Positions 19,001 through 26,170 of a stretch of 64,000 nucleotides of DNA are shown here, piece by piece. The translations under genes and the position numbers were made by a program. Numbering within the stretch: the stretch's first letter is position 1; every line of letters starts with the position of its first letter. The stretch is taken from contig NZ_CP021422.1 in the NCBI RefSeq assembly GCF_002201475.1, positions 2,666,001 through 2,730,000 of the forward strand, in the 5' to 3' direction. This DNA is from Acutalibacter muris. Its GTDB lineage: Bacteria > Bacillota > Clostridia > Oscillospirales > Acutalibacteraceae. The notes beneath the pieces are model-generated. The model had not been told where the DNA came from, made no database searches, and worked only from the letters and a program-made list of their open reading frames with translations.

Positions 19001-19229
19001 CCTCTATCACGTACTCCGGGCCCGGGTCCTCCGGCACGTATTCCGGCCCGGGGTCCTGGGCATACTCCTCCGGCTCATAGCCCTGCTCCTCGGGCGCGTA
19101 CTCCTCCCCCGGCTCCTCGGGGACGTACTCTATCACCGGGGCCTCCTCTGTGGGCTGGCCCCCGGCCCTGGCCTCGCGCTTTTGGCGCTCCTCCTCGAGA
19201 ATATCTTCCAATGTGAAATCGTCTTTCAT
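16008..19229 (-). CDS. Membrane protein with acidic tandem repeats and a degenerate P-type-ATPase/HAD module
   Basis: 1073 aa. Residues 1-260 are acidic and disordered with a basic KKKKKR patch near 90. Then come eight copies of a 15-aa unit EYVEREYAPEPEPAA, a Pro-rich linker, and from about 540 to the end a membrane part with about eight hydrophobic segments. The C-terminal 290 residues resemble the core of a P1-type metal ATPase: VIADAGELFPTG stands where DKTGTLTxG belongs (D797 kept, K and both T lost), and GAGLVGRVDGRTVYIGN matches the nucleotide-domain motif. TADPN replaces the TGD region and no GDGxND is seen. It is therefore probably not a working pump. It starts within the stop codon of rlmB (ATGA overlap). 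Function unknown; a sensory or scaffold role is a guess. Confidence 0.75.
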   Translation of the reverse strand: MKDDFTLEDILEEERQKREARAGGQPTEEAPVIEYVPEEPGEEYAPEEQGYEPEEYAQDPGPEYVPEDPGPEYVIEEQGSEAPEPERGKKKKKKRWGLFGRKKVPDFDESEEDIYYGIQLKPIDEYRMDGDAPPLGEEGYKVLFDDSKTIDDQVEENFQRLQKERRRRVAEAVQSAGLDQQQVEEEFGVVAPVPLTSYAADPYARQHGLETEGQELSDLQKALLSTDQTMEIKLNVLNSTIELQKLQDGQPVSEETVERILREAPEPPEEYVEQEYAPEPEPAAEYVEREYAPEPEPAAEYVEREYAPEPEPAAEYVEREYAPEPKPAAEYVEREYAPEPEPAAEYVEREYAPEPEPVAEYVEREYAPEPEPAAEYVEREYAPEPEPEPQPPAPAELKTIEIPVAKQEPAPGPAPEREPPPRPIQQVPYVETVYQYRSRSIATHIINADLLHSALLSETESLQRERDALEGRQAPRRRIKPRKTMEPEPPEPELPREDSNESIEDYTGPEDARSISSEIKGQMGKFSLTMMITGVCTLLLAVVSLVCRNNFTPKGTTWPLAYVVLTLIFLVVSAGISYKTVGRGLKGLFAAQANADSGVAVATVAALVQTVASVFFRSQLDGLYLYAPVVSALLFMNSAGKLTMLRRIHSNFRFVTSREQKYAVRTYEDYNTSLKMAKDCVAEKPLIAYQCRAGFLKRFLELSYSPDPSETSSQLLAPLGLISSLVLCIACLLITKDVPTSIGALAAACCACVAAGNMLTVNLPVSNLCKTVRRAGGMIVGHVAVEAFGDVNAVIADAGELFPTGTVVISGIKQFGSQVVAEDAIMCATALVKEAGGPLLGVFEQVISDTEDMLPEVERISYESGAGLVGRVDGRTVYIGNRALLTNHRLEAPPRELEVQYSSGGKDVLYLAVDSEVAAMLVLTYSADRRKKNELQRLEDSGISVLVRTADPNVTVAQVSRLFGVDPASIGILDGQLGDTARQLLESDPPRADALAATKGRMESMMSLIAACVEQKRTTGMLVAIQSAAVILGFVLVAFMSCFGEIRQVSSFLLFAFQMFWTALLLVLPRFRR
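18063..18422 (-). repeat. Eight tandem 45-bp repeats coding for a 15-aa unit
   Basis: Codes for EYVEREYAPEPEPAA eight times in frame (variants: EYVEQ in copy 1, PEPKPAA in copy 4, PEPEPVA in copy 6, PEPEPEP in copy 8). The copies are nearly identical at the DNA level, indicating recent expansion and likely length variation between strains. Confidence 0.97.
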
Positions 19230-20008
19230 GGCTTACTCCTCTCACCGGCCGTTCTCTGCCGGACGGCTTCATAGCACAGCACCCCCGCCGCCACCGAGGC
19301 GTTCAGGGAGTTCACCCGCCCCCTTATAGGCAGCGACAGGGCCCCGTCGCACCTCTCCCGGACAAGGCGGCTGACCCCCCTGCCCTCGGAGCCTATCACA
19401 AGGGCCACGGGCCCGGTAAGGTCCGCCCGGTCCCAGGGCCCGCCGTCCATGTCGGCGGCATAGCACCAGATCCCCCTTGCCTTCAGGTCCTCTATCAGGA
19501 CGGAGAGGTTCTGTACCCTTGCCACCGGCAGGTACTCCACCGCCCCGGCGGAGGCCTTGCTCACCGCATAGGTCAGGCCCACGCTGCGCCGCTTTGGTAT
19601 GATGACCCCGTGGGCCCCGGCGCACTCCGCCGAGCGTATCACCGCCCCAAGATTGTGGGGGTCCTCAAGGCCGTCGCAGATAATGAGCAGGGGGGGCTCT
19701 CCCCTCTCGTCAGCCAGGGCCAGCATATCCTCAAGGCTTGAATACTCCACGGCGGCGGCCAGGGCCACTATGCCCTGGTGGTTGGCCCCATTGCACATAT
19801 GGGAGAGCTTTCTGGGGTCGCACTCCTTTATGGGCACCCCCAGCTTTTTGGCCTTTGCGAGAATTGCGGACAGCGGGCCCGCCGCCGGGCCCTTGGCCAC
19901 ATACACGCAGTCGACGGCCCGGCCAGAGCGCAAAGCCTCCGCCACAGGGTTGCGCCCGGCAATCACGCCGTCCCCGTAGCTCTCGTCCTTCGGTCCATGG
20001 TTTTCCAA
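19226..20008 (-). CDS. rlmB: TrmH-family 23S rRNA 2'-O-methyltransferase RlmB-like
   Basis: SpoU/TrmH-family enzyme that methylates a ribose 2'-OH of rRNA using SAM. The N-terminal RNA-binding part (VIAGRNPVAEALRSG) is followed by the knotted SPOUT domain with its three motifs: DGLEDPHNLGAVIRSAE, LVIGSEGRGVSRLVRE and LSLPIRGRVNSLNASVAAGVL. That order is diagnostic. I place the start at a TTG (20008) because GGGGG lies 7 nt before it; the open frame extends 27 codons further but without a ribosome-binding site and through the promoter. About 260 aa, normal for RlmB. Co-transcribed with the downstream membrane protein. Confidence 0.9.
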   Translation of the reverse strand: MENHGPKDESYGDGVIAGRNPVAEALRSGRAVDCVYVAKGPAAGPLSAILAKAKKLGVPIKECDPRKLSHMCNGANHQGIVALAAAVEYSSLEDMLALADERGEPPLLIICDGLEDPHNLGAVIRSAECAGAHGVIIPKRRSVGLTYAVSKASAGAVEYLPVARVQNLSVLIEDLKARGIWCYAADMDGGPWDRADLTGPVALVIGSEGRGVSRLVRERCDGALSLPIRGRVNSLNASVAAGVLCYEAVRQRTAGERSKP

Positions 20009-20042
20009 AGTATTGCCCCCTTTTTTGGGCATAATATAATAT

Positions 20043-20071
20043 ATTATAACACAATGCTTCGGAATCCGCAA
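20043..20071 (-). promoter_or_regulatory. Sigma-A-type promoter of rlmB
   Basis: Minus strand TTGCGG (20066-20071), 17 bp, TATAAT (20043-20048). It overlaps the 5' extension of the long open frame, supporting the TTG start at 20008. Confidence 0.7.
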
Positions 20072-20133
20072 GCCGGTATTTTCTTGCAATTATGTAGGGC
20101 GGAGCAAGGCCCCGCCCAAAGTAAACCGGCGTT

Positions 20134-21135
20134 TCAAATCCCCAGATGCACTATATGGCATACCCCCGGTATGGCCTCGCCCTGCTGCTGGCTGGTGGTG
20201 GACATCAGCGCCCCGGTGGCGCAGAACAGGATATTTTTAAGCTCACCGCGCTCCATGCGGTTCAGAAGGTGCCCGCAGAGGACACTGGCCGAACAGCCGC
20301 AGCCGGAGCCCCCGGCGTGCACATCCTGGCGCTGCCGGTCAAAGAGCATAAGCCCGCAGTCGTTGTGCACGCCCGAAAGCTCCATGCCGTTGTCCCGGAG
20401 CATATCCAAAAGCAGGGTGCTGCCCACATACCCCAGGTCCCCGGTGAAGATGCCGTCATAATCCTTGGGGGCCGTGCCGGTGTCCTCTAAAAAGCGGTAA
20501 ATGCTGTCCGCCGCCGCCGGGGCCATGGCCGCGCCCATGTTGCTGGGGTCCTTCACCCCCAGGTCCACCACCTTGCCCGCAAGGCCGTGCAGGAGCTTCA
20601 CCCTCCCCCCCTGCCCCACTATGGCGCAGCCCGAGGCCGTGGCCGTCCACTGGGCGGTGGGGGTGCGCTGGGCCCCGTACTCCAGGGGCGTGCGGAACTG
20701 CCGCTCTGCCGAGCAGAAGTGGGAGCTGGTAACGGCCGCAGCTCTCCGGGCTGCTCCACAGTCCACCATTATCCCCGCCATCAGCAGGGTCTGGGCCATA
20801 GTGGAGCAGGCCCCGTACTGGCCCAAAAAGGGTATCTGATACTCCAAAAGGCCAAAGGTGGAGGAGATACACTGGTTCAGAAGGTCCCCGGCGAATATCA
20901 TGTCCACCTCCCCGGCCCCAAGGCCCGCGCCCGCCAGGGCCACGGACACCGCCTCTTTTTGCAGCTGGGCCTCGGCCTTCTCCCAGCTGTCCGTCTGTAG
21001 CCGGGTATCGTCAAAGGTCTGGTGGAAGTCCGCCGCAAGGGGCCCCTCGGACTCCTTGCGGCCCCCCACAGCCCCATGGCCCAGCACGGTGGGTGGGGCG
21101 GTAAATTCCAAGGTCTGCGCTCCGATTCGTTTCAT
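20134..21135 (-). CDS. spoVAD: Stage V sporulation protein AD
   Basis: SpoVAD is the dipicolinic-acid-binding component of the SpoVA channel that loads Ca-DPA into the forespore and releases it at germination. 333 aa with a thiolase/KAS-III-like fold. Typical stretches are GDLLNQCISSTFGL, YGACSTMAQTL, TSSHFCSAERQFRTPLEYG and the terminal GVCHIVHLG. Normally it is flanked by spoVAC and spoVAE/AEb; here neither neighbour is present. The upstream gene, 58 bp away, is an unrelated mannosyltransferase-like protein. GGGAGGA precedes the start. Marks the host as a spore former. Confidence 0.95.
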   Translation of the reverse strand: MKRIGAQTLEFTAPPTVLGHGAVGGRKESEGPLAADFHQTFDDTRLQTDSWEKAEAQLQKEAVSVALAGAGLGAGEVDMIFAGDLLNQCISSTFGLLEYQIPFLGQYGACSTMAQTLLMAGIMVDCGAARRAAAVTSSHFCSAERQFRTPLEYGAQRTPTAQWTATASGCAIVGQGGRVKLLHGLAGKVVDLGVKDPSNMGAAMAPAAADSIYRFLEDTGTAPKDYDGIFTGDLGYVGSTLLLDMLRDNGMELSGVHNDCGLMLFDRQRQDVHAGGSGCGCSASVLCGHLLNRMERGELKNILFCATGALMSTTSQQQGEAIPGVCHIVHLGI

Positions 21136-21193
21136 ACTTTCCTCCCGGTGGTTTTGGGTTTATTCTGCCCCAAAGCCGCCGGGCTTATACTCC

Positions 21194-22459
21194 CTACATC
21201 ACCTGGGCCCCGGTGAGATAGGCGTACAGATACACGCCGGTTAAAGCCGCGCCCCCGAGACATATCCCCTCCCGAAGGCTCTCCCGCCCCTCTAAAAGCC
21301 CCCCGGCAAAGAGGAACAGCGGGAAGCAGCAGCTCATATACCGCCCGGCGCTTAAAAGCCAGGACAGGGAGTAGTTGGCCACAAGATAGCAGAAGGCGTA
21401 GGCCAAAAGGCTTGGAGGAAAGTTCTTTTTGCGCACCGCAAGAAGCAGCACACCAAAGCTCGCCGCGAAAATCACCAGCTCCGGCAGCCAGATGGCATAG
21501 CCGTTGGCATCAGCTTTATTGTCCCAAAAATAGCTCCAAAGGTATTTAAGCACCCCCGATATCCACTTGCCCCCTTGGTGCCAGTGGCCCTGGTGCACCC
21601 GAAAGGCAAAGGGGTCGCCGTCCACGCGCCAGTTTAAGAGAAGATACGCGAGGGAGCCCAGAAGGGGCATGAGCAGGGCCGGGAGCTTTTTAAGGAACCC
21701 CGGCAGCGCTCTTTTAAGGGACACGCCCAGGGGCCGCTCCAGAGGCCGCAGCGCCGAGAGCAGCTCCACCGCCGCCATAACTGTCACCAGCACCCCGGTC
21801 ATGCGGGTCAGGGCCGCCAGGGCCCCCCACAGGCCGTAGAGGAGCCAGCGGCGCTCCAGGGCGTAGTAACAGGCCGCCGAGGTGGTCAGAAGGAACAGCC
21901 CCTCGGTCATCACCAGCCCGAAGAAAAAGGAGTGGGGATATAAGGACAAGAGCAGGAGCGCGCTTTTTGCGGCGTTTGGGCCCAGAAGCTTCGCTGCAAT
22001 CTTATACACATAGCAGCAGCCCCCGGCGTAGCTCAAGAGGGAGACCATTAGCCCCGCCATGACCGTGTTGGGGATTATCAGCCGCACCAGCCGCGCCGCC
22101 CAGACATACAGGGGATAGAACACCAGGAACAGGTGCCTGCCGTCCTCCTGATACCCTGAGTAGCCCTTTTCTATCAGGTTGATATAGTGCCCCGCGTCCC
22201 AGCGGGAAAACTTGCCGGGAAAGCTCTCAAGGCCGCCCTCGCCCCCCGAGAGCATGGAGCAGAGGAACATTATCAAGAGCAGGAACAGCCGCAGGGCAAG
22301 GGCCGCGCAGAACACCTTTATAACCCGGGGGCGCGCCGGGACGCAGCCCCCGGGGGCTTCACAGCACCCCGGCGCGAGCCCGAAGCCCCAAAGGCACCGC
22401 AGTGCCACCGCCAAAAACAGCAGCGCCACGGGGACAGTCAGCAGGATATCTGTCAGCAT
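21194..22459 (-). CDS. PIG-V-like membrane mannosyltransferase (GT-C fold)
   Basis: 421-aa integral membrane protein with about ten hydrophobic segments. The first large extracytoplasmic loop has SRWDAGHYINLIEKGY, followed by FYPLYVWAARL. A WD/H motif of this kind is characteristic of PIG-V-type (GPI mannosyltransferase 2-like) GT-C enzymes, which in bacteria are thought to use polyprenyl-phosphate sugars to modify envelope polymers. Acceptor and sugar cannot be read here. It lies upstream of spoVAD on the same strand, behind a consensus promoter, so a part in spore or envelope glycosylation is possible but unproven. Confidence 0.7.
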   Translation of the reverse strand: MLTDILLTVPVALLFLAVALRCLWGFGLAPGCCEAPGGCVPARPRVIKVFCAALALRLFLLLIMFLCSMLSGGEGGLESFPGKFSRWDAGHYINLIEKGYSGYQEDGRHLFLVFYPLYVWAARLVRLIIPNTVMAGLMVSLLSYAGGCCYVYKIAAKLLGPNAAKSALLLLSLYPHSFFFGLVMTEGLFLLTTSAACYYALERRWLLYGLWGALAALTRMTGVLVTVMAAVELLSALRPLERPLGVSLKRALPGFLKKLPALLMPLLGSLAYLLLNWRVDGDPFAFRVHQGHWHQGGKWISGVLKYLWSYFWDNKADANGYAIWLPELVIFAASFGVLLLAVRKKNFPPSLLAYAFCYLVANYSLSWLLSAGRYMSCCFPLFLFAGGLLEGRESLREGICLGGAALTGVYLYAYLTGAQVM

Positions 22460-22494
22460 ATACCGCCCACCCTTCGAAGGATATATAATGTAAT

Positions 22495-22523
22495 ATTATA
22501 TAATAATATCTTCTGCCTGTCAA
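22495..22523 (-). promoter_or_regulatory. Consensus sigma-A promoter for the mannosyltransferase/spoVAD unit
   Basis: Minus strand TTGACA (22518-22523), 17 bp, TATAAT (22495-22500): exact match in both boxes. Divergent from the SRP RNA promoter. Confidence 0.8.
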
Positions 22524-22541
22524 ACCATAATAAATAATGGC

Positions 22542-22570
22542 TTGCAAATCCCGGAGGTATGTGTTATAAT
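22542..22570 (+). promoter_or_regulatory. Promoter of the SRP RNA (and dnaX operon)
   Basis: TTGCAA (22542-22547), 17 bp, TATAAT (22565-22570). Confidence 0.8.
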
Positions 22571-22576
22571 GTTCTT

Positions 22577-22728
22577 TGTAAAGCCAAGAAGTTGGGATAT
22601 GTGAGCGGACAGGTCTGCGCGGCGGAGAGCCGTGAACCATGTCAGGCGGGGAACCGAGCAGCATTAAGCGGATGTTTCCGGGCGATGCAGGTCGCCTGTC
22701 CGCTCGCATATCCCAGCTTTTCTTTTCT
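22577..22728 (+). ncRNA. ffs: Signal recognition particle RNA (bacterial small type)
   Basis: The RNA scaffold of SRP, which with Ffh targets membrane proteins. The sequence folds as one long hairpin: GTTGGGATATGTGAGCGGAC near 22591 pairs with the matching strand ending at about 22722. The conserved apical part is present: GTGAACCATGTCAGG, a GGAA tetraloop closed by CGG/CCG, then GAGCAGCA and the distal GGGCGATGCAGG. The 3' end runs into TTTTCTTTT. No Alu-domain extension as in Bacillus, so it is the short form. Its place just upstream of dnaX-ybaB-recR is the usual Clostridia arrangement. End points are approximate. Confidence 0.93.
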
Positions 22729-22741
22729 GTGAGGTGCCGAA

Positions 22742-24394
22742 ATGTACAAGGTCCTGTATAGGAAATACCGCCCCCGGGTCTTTGCGGACGTGGTGGGCCA
22801 GCCCCAGGTGACTGTCACCCTTAAAAACGAGCTCATGCGGGGCCGGATCTCCCACGCCTACCTTTTCACCGGCTCCCGGGGCACCGGCAAGACCACCTGC
22901 GCCAAGATACTGGCCCGGGCCGTCAACTGCCTGCGCCCGGTGGACGGCGACCCCTGCGGGGAGTGCGAGATATGCCGGGGGCTTGAGGACGGCTCCCTAC
23001 TGGACGTGATGGAGATAGACGCGGCCAGCAACAACGGCGTGGAGAACGTGCGGGCCATTATCGAGGAGACCAGCTTTACCCCCGCCAGGGCGAAGTACCG
23101 GGTATATATCATCGACGAGGTGCATATGCTCTCCCCGGCGGCCTTCAACGCCCTTTTAAAGACCCTGGAGGAGCCCCCGGCCCACGTGGTGTTCATACTG
23201 GCCACCACCGAGGTGCACAAGCTCCTGCCCACCATCCTGTCCCGGTGCCAGCGCTTCGACTTCCACCGCATAGACCCGGAGCTTATGGCTGCGCGCCTGG
23301 AGCAGGTCAGCGGCCTTGAGGGGGCGCGGCTGGACCAGGAGGCGGCCCTGCTCATCGCCCGGACGGCGGACGGGGCCCTTCGGGACGCCCTGTCCCTTCT
23401 GGACCAGTGCCTGGGCCGAGGGACGCATATCACCCTTGAGACAGTGTACGAGACGGCGGGCCTTGCCGCCCGTGATTATCTCGGGCAGCTGGCCCGGGCC
23501 GTGGCGGAGCGGGACCCGGCGGCGGCCCTGGGCGTTATAGACCGGCTTTATAGGGAGTCAAAGGACCTGTCCCGGCTCTGCGCGGAGCTGGCTGAGTATT
23601 TCCGCGGGCTCCTGCTCTATAAGACCATGAAGGACCCGGGGCCGCTATTACAAGTCTCCCCGGCGGAGCGGGAGGAGCTTTCGGGGCTGTCGGGGGCCAT
23701 GAGCCTTGCTACAGTTTTACACTGTCTTGACGCTCTTGAGGAGGCCCTGAACAAGATGCGCCTTGGGAACCAGCGCACCCAGCTGGAGATAGCTCTGGTG
23801 CGGCTTTGCAGCCCACAGCTTGATACCACGCCGGAGTCGCTGCTGCGGCGCATTGAAGCGCTGGAAAGCGGCACACAGCCCCCCCGGGAGAGCGCGGAGA
23901 GGCCGGAGCCCCATAGGGACAGCGATTTTGACCTGCCCCCCGCGCCGGAGCCTCCCCCGCCGGCGGAACCGGCTCCCGAGCCGGCCCCAATTCCAAAGGC
24001 CGCGCCGGCCCCAAAGGCTCCCCCCGCCCCAAACCCCAGGCCCGCGGCCGACCCCGGGGTGGAGGAGCTCATGGAAAACGCCAAGCGCTTTGGGGCGTGG
24101 CCGGATATTTTACAGCAGCTGAGCGCCGGGAGCAAGAGCGTCGCCATGGCCTTTGAGGGCAGCAGCGCGTATATCTCCGGGGACTATATGCTCATAGACG
24201 CGCCGGAAATAGCCTTTGACCTTTTGAAAAAGTCCGACCAGCGCACAAGGCTGCGGGAGGCCATCAGCCGGGTCACCGGGCGGGCGTATAAGCTCGGGCC
24301 CTATAAGAGGGCCGGTGAAGGGGCGAAGACGGACCCCATGGACGAGCTGCTCCGGCGGGCCAGAGAGGCCGGCATACCTGTAGAGGAGACATAA
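22742..24394 (+). CDS. dnaX: DNA polymerase III subunit gamma/tau
   Basis: Clamp-loader ATPase that loads the beta clamp and, through tau, couples polymerases. Residues 1-370 hold the AAA+ core: Walker A GSRGTGKT (44-51), a zinc-binding set C63, C72, C75, C78, Walker B IIDEVHML and sensor ATTE. From about 375 there is a Pro/Ala-rich linker, then a small C-terminal domain (about 440-550). 550 aa is normal for a Firmicute tau-like product. No obvious slippery A-run that would give a separate gamma product was noticed. First protein gene of dnaX-ybaB-recR. Confidence 0.97.
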   Translation: MYKVLYRKYRPRVFADVVGQPQVTVTLKNELMRGRISHAYLFTGSRGTGKTTCAKILARAVNCLRPVDGDPCGECEICRGLEDGSLLDVMEIDAASNNGVENVRAIIEETSFTPARAKYRVYIIDEVHMLSPAAFNALLKTLEEPPAHVVFILATTEVHKLLPTILSRCQRFDFHRIDPELMAARLEQVSGLEGARLDQEAALLIARTADGALRDALSLLDQCLGRGTHITLETVYETAGLAARDYLGQLARAVAERDPAAALGVIDRLYRESKDLSRLCAELAEYFRGLLLYKTMKDPGPLLQVSPAEREELSGLSGAMSLATVLHCLDALEEALNKMRLGNQRTQLEIALVRLCSPQLDTTPESLLRRIEALESGTQPPRESAERPEPHRDSDFDLPPAPEPPPPAEPAPEPAPIPKAAPAPKAPPAPNPRPAADPGVEELMENAKRFGAWPDILQQLSAGSKSVAMAFEGSSAYISGDYMLIDAPEIAFDLLKKSDQRTRLREAISRVTGRAYKLGPYKRAGEGAKTDPMDELLRRAREAGIPVEET

Positions 24395-24447
24395 GCGTAA
24401 AGCTATTGCACTATAAGGGACTATAAAGATTGAAAGGATGACCAATT

Positions 24448-24798
24448 ATGAAAGCCAGACTGCCACAAGGATACCAGACCCCGGGGGCCGCAAATTTACA
24501 GCAGCTCGCCCGCCAGGCCCAGAAGATGCAGGAGCAGATGGAGGCCATAACGGAGGAGCTGGAGCAGAAGGAATACACCGCCACCGCCGGGGGGGATGCC
24601 GTGCGCGCCACCGTCACCGGCAAGCTGGAGGTAAAGAACGTGGAGATAAAGCCCGAGGTCATCGACCCCGAGGACGCGGAGATGCTGGGGGACCTGGTGA
24701 CTGCCGCGGTGAACGCCGCCCTCTCCCAGGCAAACGCCGAGAAAGAGGAGAGGATGTCCGCCGTGTCCGGGGGCGCGAGCATACCGGGGCTGTTCTGA
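24448..24798 (+). CDS. YbaB/EbfC-family nucleoid-associated protein
   Basis: 116 aa. DNA-binding dimer of the YbaB/EbfC family, thought to coat the nucleoid; its constant position between dnaX and recR is conserved across bacteria. Features: a helical N-terminus [19 protein letters not shown], a beta hairpin around [19 protein letters not shown], and a C-terminal helix rich in Ala/Asn/Lys. GAAAGGATG lies before the start. The stop codon overlaps the recR start (TGATG). Confidence 0.95.
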   Translation: MKARLPQGYQTPGAANLQQLARQAQKMQEQMEAITEELEQKEYTATAGGDAVRATVTGKLEVKNVEIKPEVIDPEDAEMLGDLVTAAVNAALSQANAEKEERMSAVSGGASIPGLF

Positions 24799-25397
24799 TG
24801 CCGAACTATATCGTGGCCCCCCTGGACGCGCTGGTGGACCGGCTGGAGTCCCTGCCGGGGATAGGTCATAAGACCGCCCAGAGATTGGCGTATCACATAC
24901 TGAATATGCCCGAGAAGGACGCGAAGGCCTTTTCGGAGGCTATTATAAACGCCCACGAGAAGATACACTACTGCAAGGACTGCTGCAACCTCACCGACGG
25001 GGACCTGTGCCCGGTCTGCCGCAGCGACAGGCGGGACAGGACCCTTATCTGCGTGGTGGAGGAGCCCAAGGACGTGTTCGCCCTGGAGCGGGCCGGGGAT
25101 TATCCCGGGCTTTACCATGTGCTGCACGGGGCCATCTCTCCCCTGGCGGGGGTGGGGCCGGACCAGCTGAAGATAAAGGAGCTGCTGGCCCGGATAGGCA
25201 CGGGGGTACAGGAGGTCATCATGGCCACAAACCCCACCGTAGAGGGGGACGCGACGGCCCTGTATGTGGCAAGGCTCCTAAAGCCCCTGGGGGTGCGGGT
25301 CACGCGGCTGGCATATGGTATACCCGTGGGCGGCGATTTGGAATACGCGGACAACGTGACGTTGCAGCGGGCCCTGGAGGGCCGCAGGGACCTATAA
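24798..25397 (+). CDS. recR: Recombination protein RecR
   Basis: Works with RecF and RecO in loading RecA at single-strand gaps. 199 aa. An N-terminal helix-hairpin-helix ([17 protein letters not shown]) is followed by a Cys4 zinc finger (C59, C62, C71, C74), then a Toprim domain starting [14 protein letters not shown], with [12 protein letters not shown] near the end. Start overlaps the ybaB stop. A longer open frame in this phase reaches back through ybaB and is not real. Confidence 0.97.
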   Translation: MPNYIVAPLDALVDRLESLPGIGHKTAQRLAYHILNMPEKDAKAFSEAIINAHEKIHYCKDCCNLTDGDLCPVCRSDRRDRTLICVVEEPKDVFALERAGDYPGLYHVLHGAISPLAGVGPDQLKIKELLARIGTGVQEVIMATNPTVEGDATALYVARLLKPLGVRVTRLAYGIPVGGDLEYADNVTLQRALEGRRDL

Positions 25398-25401
25398 AAA
25401 A

Positions 25402-25499
25402 GTTGGCCGGTCAAGCTGGTCTTAAGCTTGCGGGGGGCTTGGGGGTGAGGGACCCCCAAGGTCTGTTGCCGACGACGTTGGCCTACGGCCAAGTCGGGC
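25402..25499 (+). repeat. Dispersed palindromic element, copy 1
   Basis: Left arm GGCCGGTCAAGCTGGTCTTA then AGCTTGC; a central hairpin CTTGGGGGT/ACCCCCAAG; right arm GTTGCCGACGACGTTGG then CCTACGGCCAAGTCGGG. A second copy in opposite orientation lies at 52379-52470 and a right-arm fragment at 63272-63293. Both arms contain inverted repeats (CAAGCT/AGCTTG; TTGGCC/GGCCAA). Located in the recR-smpB gap. Confidence 0.85.
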
Positions 25500-25554
25500 G
25501 GCGGCCTGTGCCGACGCAGGCCTAAAACGTACTAGGAAAAAAGAGGTGACTGAA

Positions 25555-26022
25555 ATGCCCGAAAAACTCAATACCAAAACCATCGCCCAAAACAAAAAAG
25601 CCCACCACGACTACTTCGTAGAGGAGAGCCTTGAGGCGGGCATAGAGCTGGTGGGCACAGAGGTCAAGTCCCTGCGCCAGGGCCGGGCCAACTTAAAGGA
25701 TTCCTGGTGCTCGGTGGTGGAGGGGGAAATGCTCCTTAACGGCTGCCACATCAGCGCCTATGAACACGGCAACATCTTCAACCGGGACCCTATGAGGGTG
25801 CGAAGGCTCCTTCTGCACAAGCGGGAGATAAACCGGCTGTACGGCCTTGTGAAGCAGCAGGGCTACTCCCTTATCCCCCTGTCCCTCTACTTTAAGGGCA
25901 GCAGAGTCAAGGTGCAGGTGGGGCTCTGCAGGGGCAAGAAGCTCTATGATAAGCGGGCCGACATGGCAAAGCGGGACGCCCAGCGGGACATGGAGCGGGC
26001 CCTGAAGGAGCGAAACCGATAG
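25555..26022 (+). CDS. smpB: SsrA-binding protein SmpB
   Basis: Delivers tmRNA to stalled ribosomes in trans-translation. 155 aa with family signatures: [47 protein letters not shown] and a basic C-terminal tail [18 protein letters not shown]. The ATG at 25555 has GAGGTG 6 nt upstream; the GTG three codons earlier is itself part of that site. Separated from recR by a repeat element and followed by a strong terminator. The tmRNA gene was not seen in the window. Confidence 0.96.
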   Translation: MPEKLNTKTIAQNKKAHHDYFVEESLEAGIELVGTEVKSLRQGRANLKDSWCSVVEGEMLLNGCHISAYEHGNIFNRDPMRVRRLLLHKREINRLYGLVKQQGYSLIPLSLYFKGSRVKVQVGLCRGKKLYDKRADMAKRDAQRDMERALKERNR

Positions 26023-26038
26023 TATTATTATTTTCTTT

Positions 26039-26065
26039 AAGGCACGATAAAAAATCGTGCCTTTT
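26039..26065 (+). terminator. Terminator of smpB
   Basis: AAGGCACGAT, loop AAAAA, ATCGTGCCTT followed by TTGTT. Confidence 0.92.
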
Positions 26066-26118
26066 GTTATTGCATTTAACACTCTAAAGGTGTATAGTTA
26101 ATTTAGTGTATAAACGCA

Positions 26119-26156
26119 AAGCCCGCCCGGGAGTCAGCTTACTCCCGGGCGGGCTT
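26119..26156. terminator. Terminator of the pepF operon (bidirectional)
   Basis: AAGCCCGCCCGGGAGT, 6-nt loop, ACTCCCGGGCGGGCTT; serves the converging minus-strand transcript. Confidence 0.88.
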
Positions 26157-26170
26157 CATATTTCAAATAC

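Noticed and set aside
24438..24797. N-terminal extension of recR through ybaB
   Set aside because: Out-of-frame reading of a clear ybaB gene; recR's conserved N-terminus begins at 24798.
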